From Brachypterus glaber (taxonomy: Eukaryota; Arthropoda; Insecta; Coleoptera; Kateretidae): a stretch of DNA of 64,000 bases. The stretch's first letter is position 1; the number at the start of each line of letters is the position of its first letter. Position numbers and translations under genes: made by a program. The notes under the pieces were generated by a model. It had not been told where the DNA came from. It searched no databases and saw only the letters and a program-made list of their open reading frames with translations. The DNA lies in the NCBI GenBank assembly GCA_958510825.1, contig OY294047.1, positions 434,001 to 498,000 of the forward strand. Direction: 5' to 3'. This document shows, piece after piece, positions 11,110 to 23,967 of this stretch.

Positions 11110-14100
11110 ATAAAGCTGTTAAGACTTTTTAGTGAAGAGTAGGTATAATAACTAATATAGGTAGAGTGTAAATAAAACTGGTCTAACAAATGATGTACCT
11201 CTTTTTTTAAAGAACATATTTAAATTGGATTTTCTTGTAGTTGATAAAACTAATTGAAGTAGTTACTTTGCCTCCTCGACTAAGCAAACTTACCTATATG
11301 TATGCTTTGCTTTAAACTATACAGTGTGTAACAAAAAATCTGAAAACATTTAATTGCCTTTAATTTCCAACCACCCATTTTTTTTCAATAAATTGAAAAA
11401 ATCTGAAAAAATTGGATGGTAAAAAGTATGTCTGTCCGTCCGGACGATTATTTTTCGAAATATAAGCATTAAAAAAATTGTATAATATACAATTTTGAAA
11501 AAAATTGCTAAATCGCTTTGTTATAGAGTCTTTTTTTTCACAAATTATTAAAAGTAGAATGAAAAGGAAGGAAGGAAGAAGAATAAAAATTTCGATAACC
11601 TCCAAATTTTTAGAATACTTTAGTTGAGAGAAATATTGGTATCAATTTTGTTTTTACTTACATTCTGTATACATACAAGATGTGTAGGCTAGAAATAGAA
11701 ATAATTGCTCTCCCTCATAAAAATAACTTCCAGTTTCTAGAATGTAGATTAATTCATATTCCTTTAGCAGGTATTTAATCTTCTAAATAGAAGTTTATTT
11801 TAGAACAAATTGACTCCTTGCTTTTGCCGTTTTTATTTTATCATTTTATTTATTTTATTATTTTATAAATTTTATTATTTTACATATTTTATTTTTTTAA
11901 ATTATATAAATACGGGGTGACGTAGCTACGTAGCCTACGTAAGCTGTCTAAGTTAGACATTGGGTACAAGGTTTTAATATAAAAAATTCAAGCAAAAATT
12001 ATTATAATTGTAAAATAATAATAATATTATAATCGTAAAATAAGGCATATTGCGAACGAGTGGAATTTTGTCACCCGAGCCGCGATAACGGCGGAGAGGA
12101 CGGACTACAAGAGAGGAATAGCCATTCTACAGGTGTTACAGACCATACATTTTCTACTTCATTTTTTTAAATATATTTTTATTGCCTATTTTTAATAAAT
12201 CGATTAAGTCGACAAGTAAGTCTAGTGCCATGCTATAAATTTCAGTGTCATTTTTAACTGTTTATACCCATTATAGTCACAAGAGCAAGAATACAATATT
12301 CTCCCACATTATCTAGTAATTCTGCCATAGAAAATGATTAATGAATAGTGTATTCTATAACTTGTATGGAATATACAATATTTGTCATACGAGCCGGTAG
12401 GCGAGTTGATGGTCCCGCTAGCGCGTAATGACTATTCCATACGTGTTGTAGACTATACTTTTTCTTCGACTGCAAATATGAAACACTGTATGGCTTTAAA
12501 CTGCGGACAAGGTTAAAAACAATGTTTTTTTGTGACTCGACATTGTAAATGCAACAAAACATATTTTTAAATAAAGCAATTAATGTTATTTAATAATTTT
12601 ATCAAATCAGTAGTTAAAAAAGATTTTTATTTAATTTTAGCACATATTTACAAATTATAATGCAAAAATTGAAGGTTATGTCAGATTTTTGTGACATATA
12701 TCAGGTTTAAATATTTAACAATAGATGGAGCAGTTTTATTTTTTTGAACTAAATTGATAAAAAACTGGTCAAATATTAAGAAAAACTAATAAACTTTATG
12801 TAATTTAAACGCAAAACTTTAAATTGCATTAAATTATTCAATATTTCATGGTAAAATATATATATTTTTGCTAATTTTGCTACAGTTTTCTTTACTTTTA
12901 TAAACAAGAGATGGCACTACATGTGCTCATTCTAACACTTGATACGGAATATTCATACCATAACTAGAGCTAGAATGGATTAATTCTGTGTTTGAAAAGT
13001 GTGTGCAGTTGCTTACATTCTAAAGCAGTCGCAGAAAAAGATGCTATTCTAAGTAGTCTTTTATACACATGAAACGTCGAGAAACAAGACATTTGAATTT
13101 ATTTTATATATATTTTTTTTCCAACGTATAGGTGACCAAATGCATATATGCATATTCAAAGATAAAAATCTAAAAATTCTCAGCTGTAGGTATTACTTAT
13201 TACTTAGTAGTCATGTCGAGACATTAAAATTATTTTAAGAGATGCTATCAGCATAAATTCCTGTTAAAAAATTGTTAGCCTAGGCTTTATCACCTAACAA
13301 ATCAAGCATAATGATAAAATATAAGGTTCTGAGAGAAAAGTAATATTTTAAAGGCGAAAAAGAATTTTTTTATAAAAAATAAAAATACTAGTAGTTACAA
13401 AAACTGAGAAAGTTAGGAACGCTTGAAAAAAATCCTCAAAAAAAATATTTAATTTTTAAATTATTTAATTAAAGGAACTATGAAAACAAAACATTTATTT
13501 TTTCAAATAGGAAAGATTTTATTTTTTTTTTTTGAAAAAAAGAAAGGCTTTTTTGGACAAGGAATCTGTGGTACAAAGTCTGTATAAAAAGGTTGTTCTG
13601 GAGTAACAAATTTTTGCGAAAATCAGCTTTTTTAAATAAAACGTCGAAAAACTTACTATGTATTTTTTTTACCAACGCAAGACTTTCCTAGGGGAAAGTA
13701 ATAATAGTTTAAGGCTCCTTTTCGTATGGAATGTCATAAATAAATATTTATTTTTGTTTCAGGTATATTGACTAGACGATAGCACATGGATTTTATTTAA
13801 AACAGTTTGTAAGTACTTACAGTTTATCAAATAAATTTTATAAACCTGCCCCTTTGGTTTAATAATAATTATTATAATTTATTTAAAAATTTAAAATAAG
13901 AAATTGAGATTTTTAACAAAAATAAAAATAATATCAGAAATACAAAAATAATATCGAAATGTGCTGTAAAAATTTACCCATTTTTAATTGGACCGTGTTA
14001 TGAAAAAAAATGTTAACCCACATTATGAAATGACGCTAGGTTTTTGAATATTTTACTTAATAAGTTTTAAACGATTTGAATTAAAGATTAGAAATTTTGA

Positions 14101-14150
14101 GTTTAACAAGAAAAAAGTTTAACAACTTACTGTCATACAAACCAAGTAAA
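11110..14150. other. Non-coding AT-rich stretch
   Basis: Low-complexity TTTTATTATTTTA runs at 11820-11900 and a GC island around 12050-12110; no gene. One inverted repeat at 12350-12457 is listed separately. Confidence 0.5.
12350..12457. repeat. Imperfect inverted repeat
   Basis: GTATTCTATAACTTGTATGG at the left pairs with CCATACGTGTTGTAGACTAT at the right. The GC-richer loop includes CGAGCCGGTAGGCGAG. Resembles a small decayed MITE. Confidence 0.45.
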
Positions 14151-14231
14151 CTTTGGAGATTCTGACTATCGCATAAGTGATGAACCCAATTTTTGGGTTC
14201 GTTGTGTATACTGTAGTCGGAGTCTCCTTAG
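14151..14231. mobile_element. Tiny palindromic MITE (GGAGACTCCGACTA family), copy 1
   Basis: CTTTGGAGATTCTGACTAT and the inverted GTAGTCGGAGTCTCC flank a GAACCCAATTTTTGGGTTCG hairpin. Related copy at 27551-27640. Confidence 0.6.
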
Positions 14232-14436
14232 GCCTAAGGGGCAGCCTTAAACTAAATTAAATGGAAAGTCAAACCACCCCGGATTTTTTGATTTTAGGTT
14301 GTTTGGGACAGCTTTTGACAAAAATTGAAATCGCTCACAAAGCCGTTTTTAAATAAAGTCATTCTTCTTCTTCTTCTTAAAGTTTTTCCTTACATCACAA
14401 TACGGAATTTTTTCTATGACATAGGTACTATACACC

Positions 14437-14506
14437 TACACACCTACTTTGTTAATGTCCAAAATAATTTTATTTATTTTTTGGACATTAACAAAGTAGG
14501 CGTGTG
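14437..14506. repeat. Long hairpin with 20-bp stem
   Basis: CCTACTTTGTTAATGTCC (14443-14460) is perfectly complemented by GGACATTAACAAAGTAGG (14483-14500), and the flanks CACA/TGTG extend it. AT-rich loop of 22 bases. Confidence 0.7.
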
Positions 14507-14627
14507 AATGGTCGTGATTATATTGAGTGTCATGGCTACCCGTGTAGGGGCAAATATTTTAAATGCGTAGGAGATGTAAGGAAAAGAAAATTACAGGAAA
14601 ATAAATCTTTGATTAAAAGAAAAAATA

Positions 14628-14950
14628 CTGAAACTTGGTTAATAGGGATAAAAGATAAAACATATTAGTCGATTGGAGTTCTTAGAAATGTGGTGCTATA
14701 GAAAAATATTAAAAGTAAATGAAGTTAAAACGATAGTTTATAGAGAAACTACTAATTAGAAATACTTTTTAGAAAAAATATCAAATGGTCGGTCACTATA
14801 GTAAGACATAAGAGTTCTTATTTTGGAAAATGAATTGGGAGTTTAGTAAAAATTGTTATTTCTACCCAATTTTTTATTTTTTTTATTAACAGGGTGAGAT
14901 GGAGGGCTCTCTCAAACCAATCTTGGAATGATGGCTTGATGATGATTTAT
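14628..14950 (+). pseudogene. RTE-like LINE, decayed C-terminal fragment
   Basis: Broken plus-strand frames read TETWLIGIKDK, then RLEFLEMWCYRKILKV. Near 14895 they read VRWRALSNQSWNDG, followed directly by a GATGATGAT-like tail. An EMWCYRRxLKI block and a terminal WRAL block before a short simple repeat are characteristic of RTE-class reverse transcriptases in insects. Frameshifts and stops lie between the blocks. A second, better preserved fragment is at 40150-40629. Confidence 0.55.
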
Positions 14951-15299
14951 TTACAGAACTAATTCGTTTTCCCTTGTTGACTTCATATATTTCGCCGTTA
15001 GATGACCGGTGTGCTTGTTATGCTAACGTGATCTTCTAAAAATTAAATATATATGTAGGTATTTGGAACAATTGTTGCAAACTAGATTCGTTCTTTAAGA
15101 AAGAATCTTTATGGCATTGTTTCTTTGGCGGAATTAATGCGCGTGACTTGCTCGATATTGCTTAATTTAATCCAATAGAATCTGCAATTTAAGTTGTTTT
15201 TGTGGCCTTATTTTCTTCGGAAAAAAAACAAATATAAAAAACTGTTGCCAACAAAACAATACATTATTCCTTACACTTATTTTTCACAAGATCATAATT

Positions 15300-15312
15300 A
15301 TCAGTAATTATC

Positions 15313-15349
<37 letters not shown>

Positions 15350-15352
15350 TTT
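15300..15352 (+). repeat. (AAT)n microsatellite
   Basis: About 13 AAT units without interruption, preceded by ATCAGTAATTATC. Confidence 0.95.
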
Positions 15353-15673
15353 ATTGTTTAAGAAAAAGTAAAACAGTTCACAATTTTACAATAAATATGC
15401 CATAATACACTAAAATATCTGAAGATATTTGAACGTGCGTTTCAAATACACAATAAAAAAACAAATATGTCCCATATTCTAGGCCTGCCAAACTTTTCTT
15501 CTTATTCCCACCATTTGATCCCTTTTTCTAACGATTGTCCCTAATTATTTTCAATACGCTCTAGTTTGAACCATCTGGCCATTAAATAATGTTAATATTG
15601 CGATGTTCTCAACTTTTTACCCAAGATTGAGGTTTCCACAACTTTTTATACGACGCCGAAAAGTTAAGTGGAT

Positions 15674-15960
15674 GGGAGGATTGGTGTAGTGGTCTACCGC
15701 GTCTGTACATGACAAGTCTACTAGCCAACTAGCGTGAGTTAGATTCTCACTGGCGCCGATTTGCCTTTTTTAGTTAATTAATAATTGAAATTTGGCGAAG
15801 GCGTAATTGAAGCGGACACTCCCTATAAAAACTGTTTCGAAAGTCAGTATAAGCCGGTGGTTCCCTCTACTACTAGCCCACACAAGTCCTGGACTTAGGG
15901 GATGCTTAATTAAGTAGAATAGTAGGAGGTTAAACACACATGTAATGTAATGTAATGTAA
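15674..15960 (+). mobile_element. tRNA-derived SINE, copy 1
   Basis: The head has a pol III A-box-like TTGGTGTAGTGGTCTACC and a B-box-like GAGTTAGATTCTCAC. The shared body follows (TTAGTTAATTAATAATTGAA, TTTGGCGAAGGCG, AGCCGGTGGTTCCCTCTACT, CACACAAGTCCTGGACTTAG), with a (TGTAA)n tail. Same body at 50163-50428 and 59668-59936. Confidence 0.85.
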
Positions 15961-15988
15961 GTAAGTACTAAAAAAAGTGATTATCATA

Positions 15989-16051
15989 TTTCCCAACTCG
16001 TTAGTGGATTTTCCCAACTGGCGACTGGATTTTCCCAACTCGGGGGTGGTT
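15989..16051 (+). repeat. Three 21-bp tandem units starting TTTCCCAACT
   Basis: Units at 15989, 16010 and 16031 begin TTTCCCAACT and end in GTGGAT, CTGGAT and GTGGTT. Confidence 0.8.
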
Positions 16052-16675
16052 GGGCTTTACAACAATAGAAATTCCTTTCATTACTAGCGTAAAGTTACAT
16101 TCTTTTCATCTTATGAAAATTTTACTTAGCGAATGTCACTAATAGACATTTCATTTTAACTAAACGAAAATCAAAAAGTAAACTTTTTATAACGTTTCTA
16201 GAAAATTTCTTTTAACAAGTGTACCAATATTATAAAGGTTAATTTTAACAAGTATCTATCGCAACTTGTAATTTGTTCAGAAATAATCTCGTAACCAGAA
16301 AGATCTCATAGTCCCAATTAGGTACATGATTTAAGTTAATAACAGTTTGTTTGTTTTGACAAATTAGGTATCTTAATTTTTAAATTTTCGCAATATTCTA
16401 ATTTTAGATTGATTAGTGCGAGGGATTAACAGTGGTGCTCTGAAGCAATATTTTTGGGATGCAGAGCAAATATTTCCCAACTTAAAATTGAAAAAATTCC
16501 CAACTCAACACTCGACTCAAAAAAAGCTTTACCCCTGACGAAATTTACTGGCCAATTTCGCAACTGTACCCCCCTACCCCCCATGGAGGACCCCTGGGGA
16601 TTAACAAAAATCTTAGTCCGTATTCAAATATTTTGTAGTGCTACAAAATATTTGTATACTGACTTTTGATTTTCA

Positions 16676-16765
16676 CTAAGATTTCTGAGATGTCTGAAAA
16701 TTTTCAGAAATCTTGTCGAAAATAAGCGAGTTTTCGAATTTTTTTCTGATTTTTAAAAGCCTTTC
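16676..16765 (+). repeat. Dispersed repeat with GAAATCTTGTCGAAAAT
   Basis: AGATTTCTGAGAT ... CAGAAATCTTGTCGAAAATA ... TTCTGATTTTTAAAAG is matched at 60540-60650. Confidence 0.5.
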
Positions 16766-16816
16766 GAAAATTTGTACAAGGATTTCTCCCAGTTATTCAC
16801 CCTCAGATTAGTGCCT

Positions 16817-16852
16817 AAGGGAACGTTCAAGTATTACGTAACGAAAATTTGT
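16817..16852 (+). repeat. Solo left arm of the AAGTATTACGTAACG MITE
   Basis: Only the left end (AAGGGAACGTTCAAGTATTA then CGTAACG) is present; the rest of the element is missing. Confidence 0.65.
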
Positions 16853-17794
16853 TTTGAAATGAACTTTATAATTATAAATAAATAATATAAACATAAATTA
16901 TAATTCTTATAATTTTTCTAAGGTTTGTGAAAAAAATCTTCTATATAATAACTGCAAAAGTATGTTTTACTTACTCTACATGTTTTCAAACTCAAAATTG
17001 GTCTTCGTTTAGCAAACTTTCATAAAAACAATCTAATCTTCTATTTTGTTATATCAATAGATGAATTAAAAATTAACATAAAATTTTATACAAAAACAAA
17101 AAAAAACAATATCAGTAAAAGTAGTTTGGCCCCCCACTGTGTTGTTGCACTGTGTTAGTAGGTATCTAGACAGGTAGCTGAATTAATTTCGTTGATTTTT
17201 ATCTTTATTATAATTTATTTTTTTAACGCACTTTAGTGGTTTTTTCGTTATTCCAAGTTTTTAATTACTTTATAAAAATTCAGTGTCGAGTTAAAAAAAC
17301 TAACGAAAATACCAGACAAATTACCGATAACCCACTAGAATAATTGACCCATGGGTCTTTTACACCAGACCTCCAAGGTTGAGTAGGTTAATTTTTTATT
17401 AGCGTGTTTCATATATATAAAATTTAAAGTCCCCCCCCCCAATCATGCTTGAGTTGGGAAAATTCACTATTCAGTTGGTAAGCTTCGGTAAATTGGTAGA
17501 ACATTGGGTTTTATTTCAGAGTTGAGAAAAGTTGGGAATTTTGTCGATACATTTGGGAATTGAGAGTTAAGGACCTTTTTTTTCTTTAGTCATCAAAATT
17601 TTTCGCGAGGGGTAAAGCTTTTTTTTTGTCTTGGGAAAGTGGACACAGTTGGGAAATTTCAGAGTTGAGGACCTTTTTTTTAGTCATAAAAATATTTCGT
17701 CGATTGCGTTGTTAAAAATTTGTGAATTTTAAGTTAGAAAATATTTGCTCTACCGCCTTTCCCCTTAGAATTCGTGTTATAAGTTTTTTTACAG

Positions 17795-18122
17795 TATAAT
17801 AGTTATTTATGGTACTAATGGGTAAAGTAAGATATTGCCCATGAGGAAATTAACCTGCGAGGCGTCAGCCAAGCAGGTTAATTTTCGAGAGTTTTACCCA
17901 TGAGCGCCATACAAGGTTTTATCCAATAAATAGCTTGAATTCATATTTTTATTAAAAATTTTAATGAAATTTGCAAGAAAATAATTTGACAAGTGACAGT
18001 TGAGTGGGTAAAATAAATAATTATCCACTCAATAAAGTAAAAGCCACGCGGGGGTTATTATTGAGTTTATCTATTTAAAATAAAGCTGGTAATTGTCTTA
18101 TTATCTGTATGTATTGGATAAA
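17795..18122 (+). mobile_element. Foldback element, copy 2
   Basis: Nearly identical to 10200-10536. It lacks GGCAATATCGGT in the second hairpin arm (near 17892). Confidence 0.78.
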
Positions 18123-19745
18123 AATTATTTATTAAAAGGGTGTTTATAGTTAGGTGTTGTATAAAACATTAAAATAAAAAAACTCGCGCAGGGATCCAAA
18201 CAACAATGCAACCTCTTCCTAGCCTTAACCAATTAAAAACCATTGATATTAGTTACCCAGCCAACTAATATTGGAGTAATAATACAGAGAGTTACACAAG
18301 TTACTGACCTAGGTTGAACTTCCAAGGCCGTCTAAGATAATAATAGAACTCGCGGCACCATCCATAATGAATATTGAACATGGTAAACTGGTTTTCTGCC
18401 GCTCATCTATGATATAATTTACGAAGCTTTTTTTATAACATATTGCAAAAATGAATAGTACTCACGCCGTGAAAGGGCATTGTGTGAGTTAGTCGTGAGG
18501 TCCGCAGCCAAGGCATTATGAGTGCTTACCATTCCCAAAGACTTTGGAGGCCTATGCCCCTGTACCTCTGAGATCTGTTCATTAATTGAAAGCTTTTTTG
18601 TTTCATATATCTGACAACTATAGTTTAGGAAAAATAGACTAATTTTTAATTCTGCAAGAATTTTTGCTCTACGTGAAAAATTAAGATACTTATCTCCAAA
18701 AATTATTATTAGCCCCTTTACCCGCTTTATCCCATACCCTAACTAAGGGCACAGATGCCTTTTTTTCTATGGGGGGGGGGTTATTAATACCAAGATCCTG
18801 TTTATTTTTTCCGGGATTAAAAATTAAAAAAAAAACAAATTTATATTTTTTCTTAGGATAATGCAATAAAAAAGCATACTTTTTTTGTCCTATGGGGTAA
18901 TTACTTCCATTACCCCCCCTTGACCCTATCCTAACCATATTTTACGTGACAAAAACTACAAACTTTTTAACACCTACCTTTTTCACATTTTTTGACGTTT
19001 TATAGCATAAAATCCGAAAATGTAATATATAATATACCTACATTATATATTATATAATACATATACCTAGGCATTTTTATTTTTAGACCGATTTAACTGA
19101 GGGTTGTAGCCACGCGGATTTTTTTCAAACGGTGTCCAACACTTTAAATTTATTGCCGTGTTAGTTGAGCTAGCAGCTTACCAGAATATAAAATATTACT
19201 ATAATTCGGCCATTATAGCACTTTTCCATCGATATAAACTTGGAACACCTTTTTCATAAAAATATAATTTCTGTCTGCGATCTTAATAATTATTGAAGTT
19301 TTATTTTATTTAGCACACAGCCGCTAGCAAATAACACTATTTATTTTTGATCAGATTATATTTGCTAGTCGCAAAAGATGCCCGTCGGAATATTACAAAA
19401 AGCCCTCTTTTTTTTATTGAAGCCACTCAAGTGCATCCTTGCAAGGCCAAACACTGCTATTTATTTTATGTATAGGGTATCCGATAACACTGGAATCTCA
19501 CATTAAGTTTCTTTTTCTCTCTTTTTCTTTCTTTTTTTCTGGGTTTAATTTATATTCAAGTTTTATATTAAGTTTTAATTTTTAAGGCGAACGAATCAAT
19601 CATTTTTCACTTTGTCCAAACGTCTACTTTTAGATCAAAACTACTTAACTTTGATTCAAATTAACAAAATTTTATATTTTTATGATATTTACCAAGTTTT
19701 AGTTTTTAAAAAGTCCATCACATAAATCTATTACCTATAACGGCT
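18123..19745. other. Non-coding stretch
   Basis: AT palindromes near 19025-19065 and long G/T runs at 18770-18780. No gene or recognisable repeat. Confidence 0.5.
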
Positions 19746-19749
19746 TTAA

Positions 19750-19989
19750 CCTCTTCAGGGACATAGGCACATATGTGTACGTTTAAAAATAAATTCGGCA
19801 AAATGAAATTCACCGAATTCCTTATTGCTCAGTGTCTATAGGTGTTGCCATTTGCTTTGTTTCCAATCACAAGCGACATCCAATGGCCAAGATTCGCATA
19901 TCTTCAGTTGTTTACCTGTTTTGACAATAAAAATCATTTTTAACCTTTGCTACTAAATTAATGTAAAAAAAAATTCGTCCCTGAAGAGG
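19750..19989. mobile_element. piggyBac-type MITE (TTAA target)
   Basis: Perfect 13-bp inverted ends CCTCTTCAGGGAC / GTCCCTGAAGAGG are flanked on both sides by TTAA (19746-19749 and 19990-19993). TTAA duplication with a CC-starting terminus is the piggyBac pattern. 240 bp, non-coding. Confidence 0.8.
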
Positions 19990-20013
19990 TTAAGAGAGAG
20001 ATAGCAGCTATAT

Positions 20014-20269
20014 CGTCGTATCAGAACAACAAGGTTTCAACTGACATTGTGAGAATGCAGTTATTGTTAGAATAACTTCTATGATAAATTTAAAATCCTT
20101 TACCTTGAATAGTTAATACTTTTTATAGATACGGATTGCATTATTTTCATTATTTGTACAAAATTTTAAATTTATAAGTTAAAGCATTTTAAATTTATCA
20201 TAGAAAATATACTGACAGTTACTGTAATCTTACAATGTCAGTTGCAACCTTGTTGTTCTGATACGACGA
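20014..20269. mobile_element. MITE with TCGTCGTATCAGAACAACAA ends
   Basis: The ends are long inverted arms of about 90 bp: CGTCGTATCAGAACAACAAG, CAACTGACATTGT and TCTATGATAAATTTAAAAT recur as complements at the right. 24 bp separate it from the TTAA element on its left. Confidence 0.75.
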
Positions 20270-20721
20270 ATTGATTGAAGAATTACAAACAATTTGTTCT
20301 TTTAATTTATCAAAATAAAACTGGGCAAGTTAAGTATTCTTCATCAATTTTTTTGTGTATTTTAAGCACTTAATTATAAACCTAGCCCTAAAAATAGTTT
20401 GATTAGGAAAAATCCAATTAATTGTAAATAGATATGCATACAACATACCTTATATAAATGAACCGTTATACCATTGAAACTTCAGTCATTCCAGCCATTG
20501 AGGTCAACTATCTATGGGTATTCCTATTATATGATACCATAAGCTATTATTTTTCAAATTAAATGAATAATTTTCCAAAAAGAATATTTTTTACAAAACA
20601 AGCTGTAAATTTTATTTTAACTAGCTAAAACGTCTTCAACATCAACGGTTGGGTACCAATTTTTGGTATTTATTTTTTTAGTTTCAGTAGGAACCTAGGA
20701 AGTTATACAGCCCGTTTGAAA

Positions 20722-20866
20722 GTAAACAAAACGTATGAAACAAAGATCAAGGCTGACGTGAATTTTGTTTTTAATAAAACACAGAGCTTCGTACGGACCG
20801 TCTCCCCACTGCAATCACGTCAGCCTTGATCTGATCGTTCTATCTTCGTTTTCTCTGTTTTGTATA
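20722..20866. mobile_element. Palindromic MITE (AAGGCTGACGTGA family), copy 2
   Basis: Shares AAACAAAGATCAAGGCTGAC, the hairpin partner GTCAGCCTTGATCTGATCGT and CTCTGTTTTGTATAA with 10949-11109. The outer GTGTGTTTAAG end is missing. Confidence 0.65.
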
Positions 20867-21676
20867 ACCAAAAGTAAAATTTATTTTCAAATAGTTTCTT
20901 ACACTTTAAATTTAATGCACCTTGCAGAGATGGAATGTCAACTATTCTTTAGCCATCAGTTGACTTCATAATTGTATGTAGCTGAATTTTGAATTTAAAT
21001 ATTTCAGCTCACAGCGCATAAAATTTTAAGTGCGAAGCACCGTTTTAAAGGGAATTTTATCGTATGTTTTCACTATAGGTTTCACAAAAGTGAACAGAGG
21101 TCTCTATTGGCCTAAACAAATATGAAACTAGAGTACTGTAGTTGGAAAAAGACACACAATCTTTGCAAAGCTGCTGCAGCTTAGCTGCAAATCCTTTGTG
21201 AATAAAATTTACACTTCGATGTTTCGTTTACACTTTGACATAAATAATTGAAATTTGGAACAAATATTTTCTAAGTAGTAAAAAACCTTTGGCCCAAATT
21301 ATTTATATCAAAGCATTCTTAAACTATCGTAGTGTAAAGTTTTGCAAATGACTTGCGTCTTTAATCCGAGTTTTTTGTTTAAGTGAAGACCTACCTGTAT
21401 GGGAATTATGCCAACCTTTTTATTAAAATGACCATATTATCTACATTAGCTGTGGTTGAAAATAAATGTGATGCATCACGCATGTTTTGTAAGACGTCAA
21501 TATAAAAAATGATTACAAAAAGATTTAACATTTTTTTGTGCTTTTAAATTAAAGGTGTAGTCAGTCGTACGAAGTAATAAAATAATAGTACATGCTCTTA
21601 CAACTTTTTGCTTGGTTGGTAGTGCCGCACGAAGAATATTAACCGCATCATCCAGAAATGATAAGAATCATATCTA

Positions 21677-21994
21677 CACTGATAAAAATATTTGTAAGAA
21701 TATTTCATGTTATGTGAAATAAAATTTTAAGGGACATATTCTGTAAAAATTTGTGTAAAATACAATTTTACAGAACTTATTCTGTAAAAATCACATAACT
21801 TAACGTTGCCAATATTCTTACCTACGTTATGTTCTGTGAGTAAAGCGCGCCAAAATACATTAATATATTATGTGAAACTTAAAAATTACATAATAAGTTA
21901 TGTGAAGATACATAATGTAAATTTTAAAAATATAGCAATAAGTTCTGTGAAATTTTACATAACCTATTATGTGATTGTGTGATTTTTATCTGTG
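21677..21994 (+). mobile_element. TA-flanked MITE (CACTGATAAAAAT family), copy 1
   Basis: Ends CACTGATAAAAAT and ATTTTTATCTGTG flanked by TA on each side. The interior is built of repeated ACAGAATATGTTCT/ATTATGTGAAAT-like phrases. Inverted relative at 61105-61554. Confidence 0.7.
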
Positions 21995-22309
21995 TAGGTT
22001 AAAAGAGTATATTCTGGAGAGCGAGAAGACTAGATAGATATGTTTGTTGGGGTAGGTGGATAGCTTACTTGGTTTCGCAGTATTGTGTATCAACCTACCT
22101 ATCCTAAAAAACTTATCTATCTAGTGTTATAATCGTGTTTACAATGTAAAATTTATATAAAGACGGACGTATTTATATTTATTCCAGATTTTGGTCTTTG
22201 GTCCGGGAGGTTCAAAAGACGAGAAAAATTAAAAACATCACCAAATTTTTGATTTACCAAAGTTATTAAAAAAATTGACATTACTGTCAGTGGTCTTTGG
22301 CCAGCAGTA

Positions 22310-23191
22310 GAGGAAATGCGCCTAATTTCGGATGGTTTCCAAATTTCGGATAGTAGTGTATTTAAGATACTGTCTGCAAAGGTAAACAGAAACCTACTTT
22401 TATGTGAAGCCAAAAGTCAAACTAAATCCGTCCTGTAATATAATAACGGTAGAGCTTCTCCCCTTTAAATGGCAGCACAAATCGTTTATATTGCAAATGG
22501 CAGTTTTGTGCTTGTTTATTTTATAAATAATCGTTATAAAAGTTCGTGATTCTGTCTTGGGTAAGTTATGATGTTAGTTAAGTTGATCCACTATTCATAA
22601 TTAAGCAATTTGAAAACGTAAACATTCTACAAATTTCTAATCTAAAAAGCAGAAAGTTGCCTAATTTCGGATAGACCATTTTTGTGCATTTGATTCCCAA
22701 TTTCGGATATCCGCAAGGTAATTATTATTCAGGATAACCAACCATTATTTATTATTTTTATAATGATACAACAAACTAAAATAAACAATTTTGAAAAAAC
22801 GAAAATTACCTAAGATACTAAGATATTCGAAATTGGGAATCTAAAATTATAGTTCCTATAGTATTTCGTAGAAAATCGCTTAATGATTAAATTACGTCTT
22901 AAATGTGAAGGAATAACAAGAAACGTAAGCAATGGGATCCAGATCTACTCTTGAAAAAATTTTTCGGATATGTCCGAAATTAGGAGCCCTTTTTCAAATG
23001 CACAAAAATGCGCTGATTTTTTTTAACCGTGTTTTTTGGAAAAAATAAACTAATAAAATTGCTTTTATAATAAATCATGGTTCGCCATAATAAGTTGTAT
23101 CTGGTTATATAAAAAAAATATCAAAAAGTAATACCGAGTATTAAATATTGAATAAATTGTAAATGGTATCCGAAATTAGGCGACTTTCCTC
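22310..23191. mobile_element. Mariner/Tc1-type non-autonomous element
   Basis: The 24-bp inverted ends agree at 22 positions: left GAGGAAATGCGCC then TAATTTCGGAT, right ATCCGAAATTAGGCG then ACTTTCCTC. TA lies immediately outside both. Inner copies of the end motif (CCTAATTTCGGATAGACCAT near 22659, TCCGAAATTAGGAGCCC near 22975) add a second nested pair. 882 bp with no transposase recognisable in any frame. Confidence 0.75.
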
Positions 23192-23967
23192 TATACCTTG
23201 TGTTTTTGCATAGTCATAATTGATGATTTATTAAGCAATATAGTAGCGTGGCGTTAGTTATAAGTTCAAGGCTTTTGTAATTGTCCACCGAAGACTAGAG
23301 TCTGCACTTTAATTTGTGAGCTTATTATTACAAAAAATATGTTCGTATACTCCTGTCAAAAGAGCATTTTGTTACTCTACTACAGCAGCACAAGGCGTCA
23401 AAAGATTCGTCCTTAATGCGAGACAATTTCGAGTTTATACTATTTTTACAAGCTTTTATTTAACTTACAATGTTTATTTATTTATTTATATGTTTGTTTA
23501 GGGCAAATCTGCCAAAGGCTTTTTCGACCACTTAGAATATACTTAGAAAGCTAGAATTTGGTACACATGCTTGACTCGACTGTCAATACAATTTTTTTTA
23601 TAAAACTTACCCCCCAACCGATTTAATTTATTCAATAATAGAGTTCTCACAAACTTATTTTTTCCAAAAAAATTCACATAGATAGAATTCGATAAAAATG
23701 CAATATATCGAAAAATTTCTGAATTGGATCATTTTTGGAAAATTGAAAACCATCGTTTAAAAGTTCGAGGGCTGTAAATTTGTTACAGTATTAAATGCTG
23801 AAAGATTTTGCATATTTGGAAACCCTTACGTTATTACTGTAACAACTTGTGTTCAATAACTGAAGCTGCTGGGGGTTATAAAATCATTATACAAAATTAT
23901 TTAGTATTCAATCGGTTAATAAATTCACAATACACACTTAGATGTATCAGATCCGACAATATTTCAA

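Larger units (their letters stand above)
16450..17765. repeat. Degenerate inverted element with TTCCCAACT motifs
   Basis: GCAGAGCAAATATTTCCCAA near 16459 is mirrored by GAAAATATTTGCTCTACCGC near 17738. TTCCCAACT or its complement AGTTGGGAA recurs many times at both ends (16485-16510, 17454, 17530, 17650). Between them lies AT-rich sequence with a solo MITE arm at 16817. No coding sequence. Confidence 0.45.

Noticed and set aside
15300..15352. Possible CRISPR-like or regulatory array
   Set aside because: A plain AAT microsatellite; no spacers.
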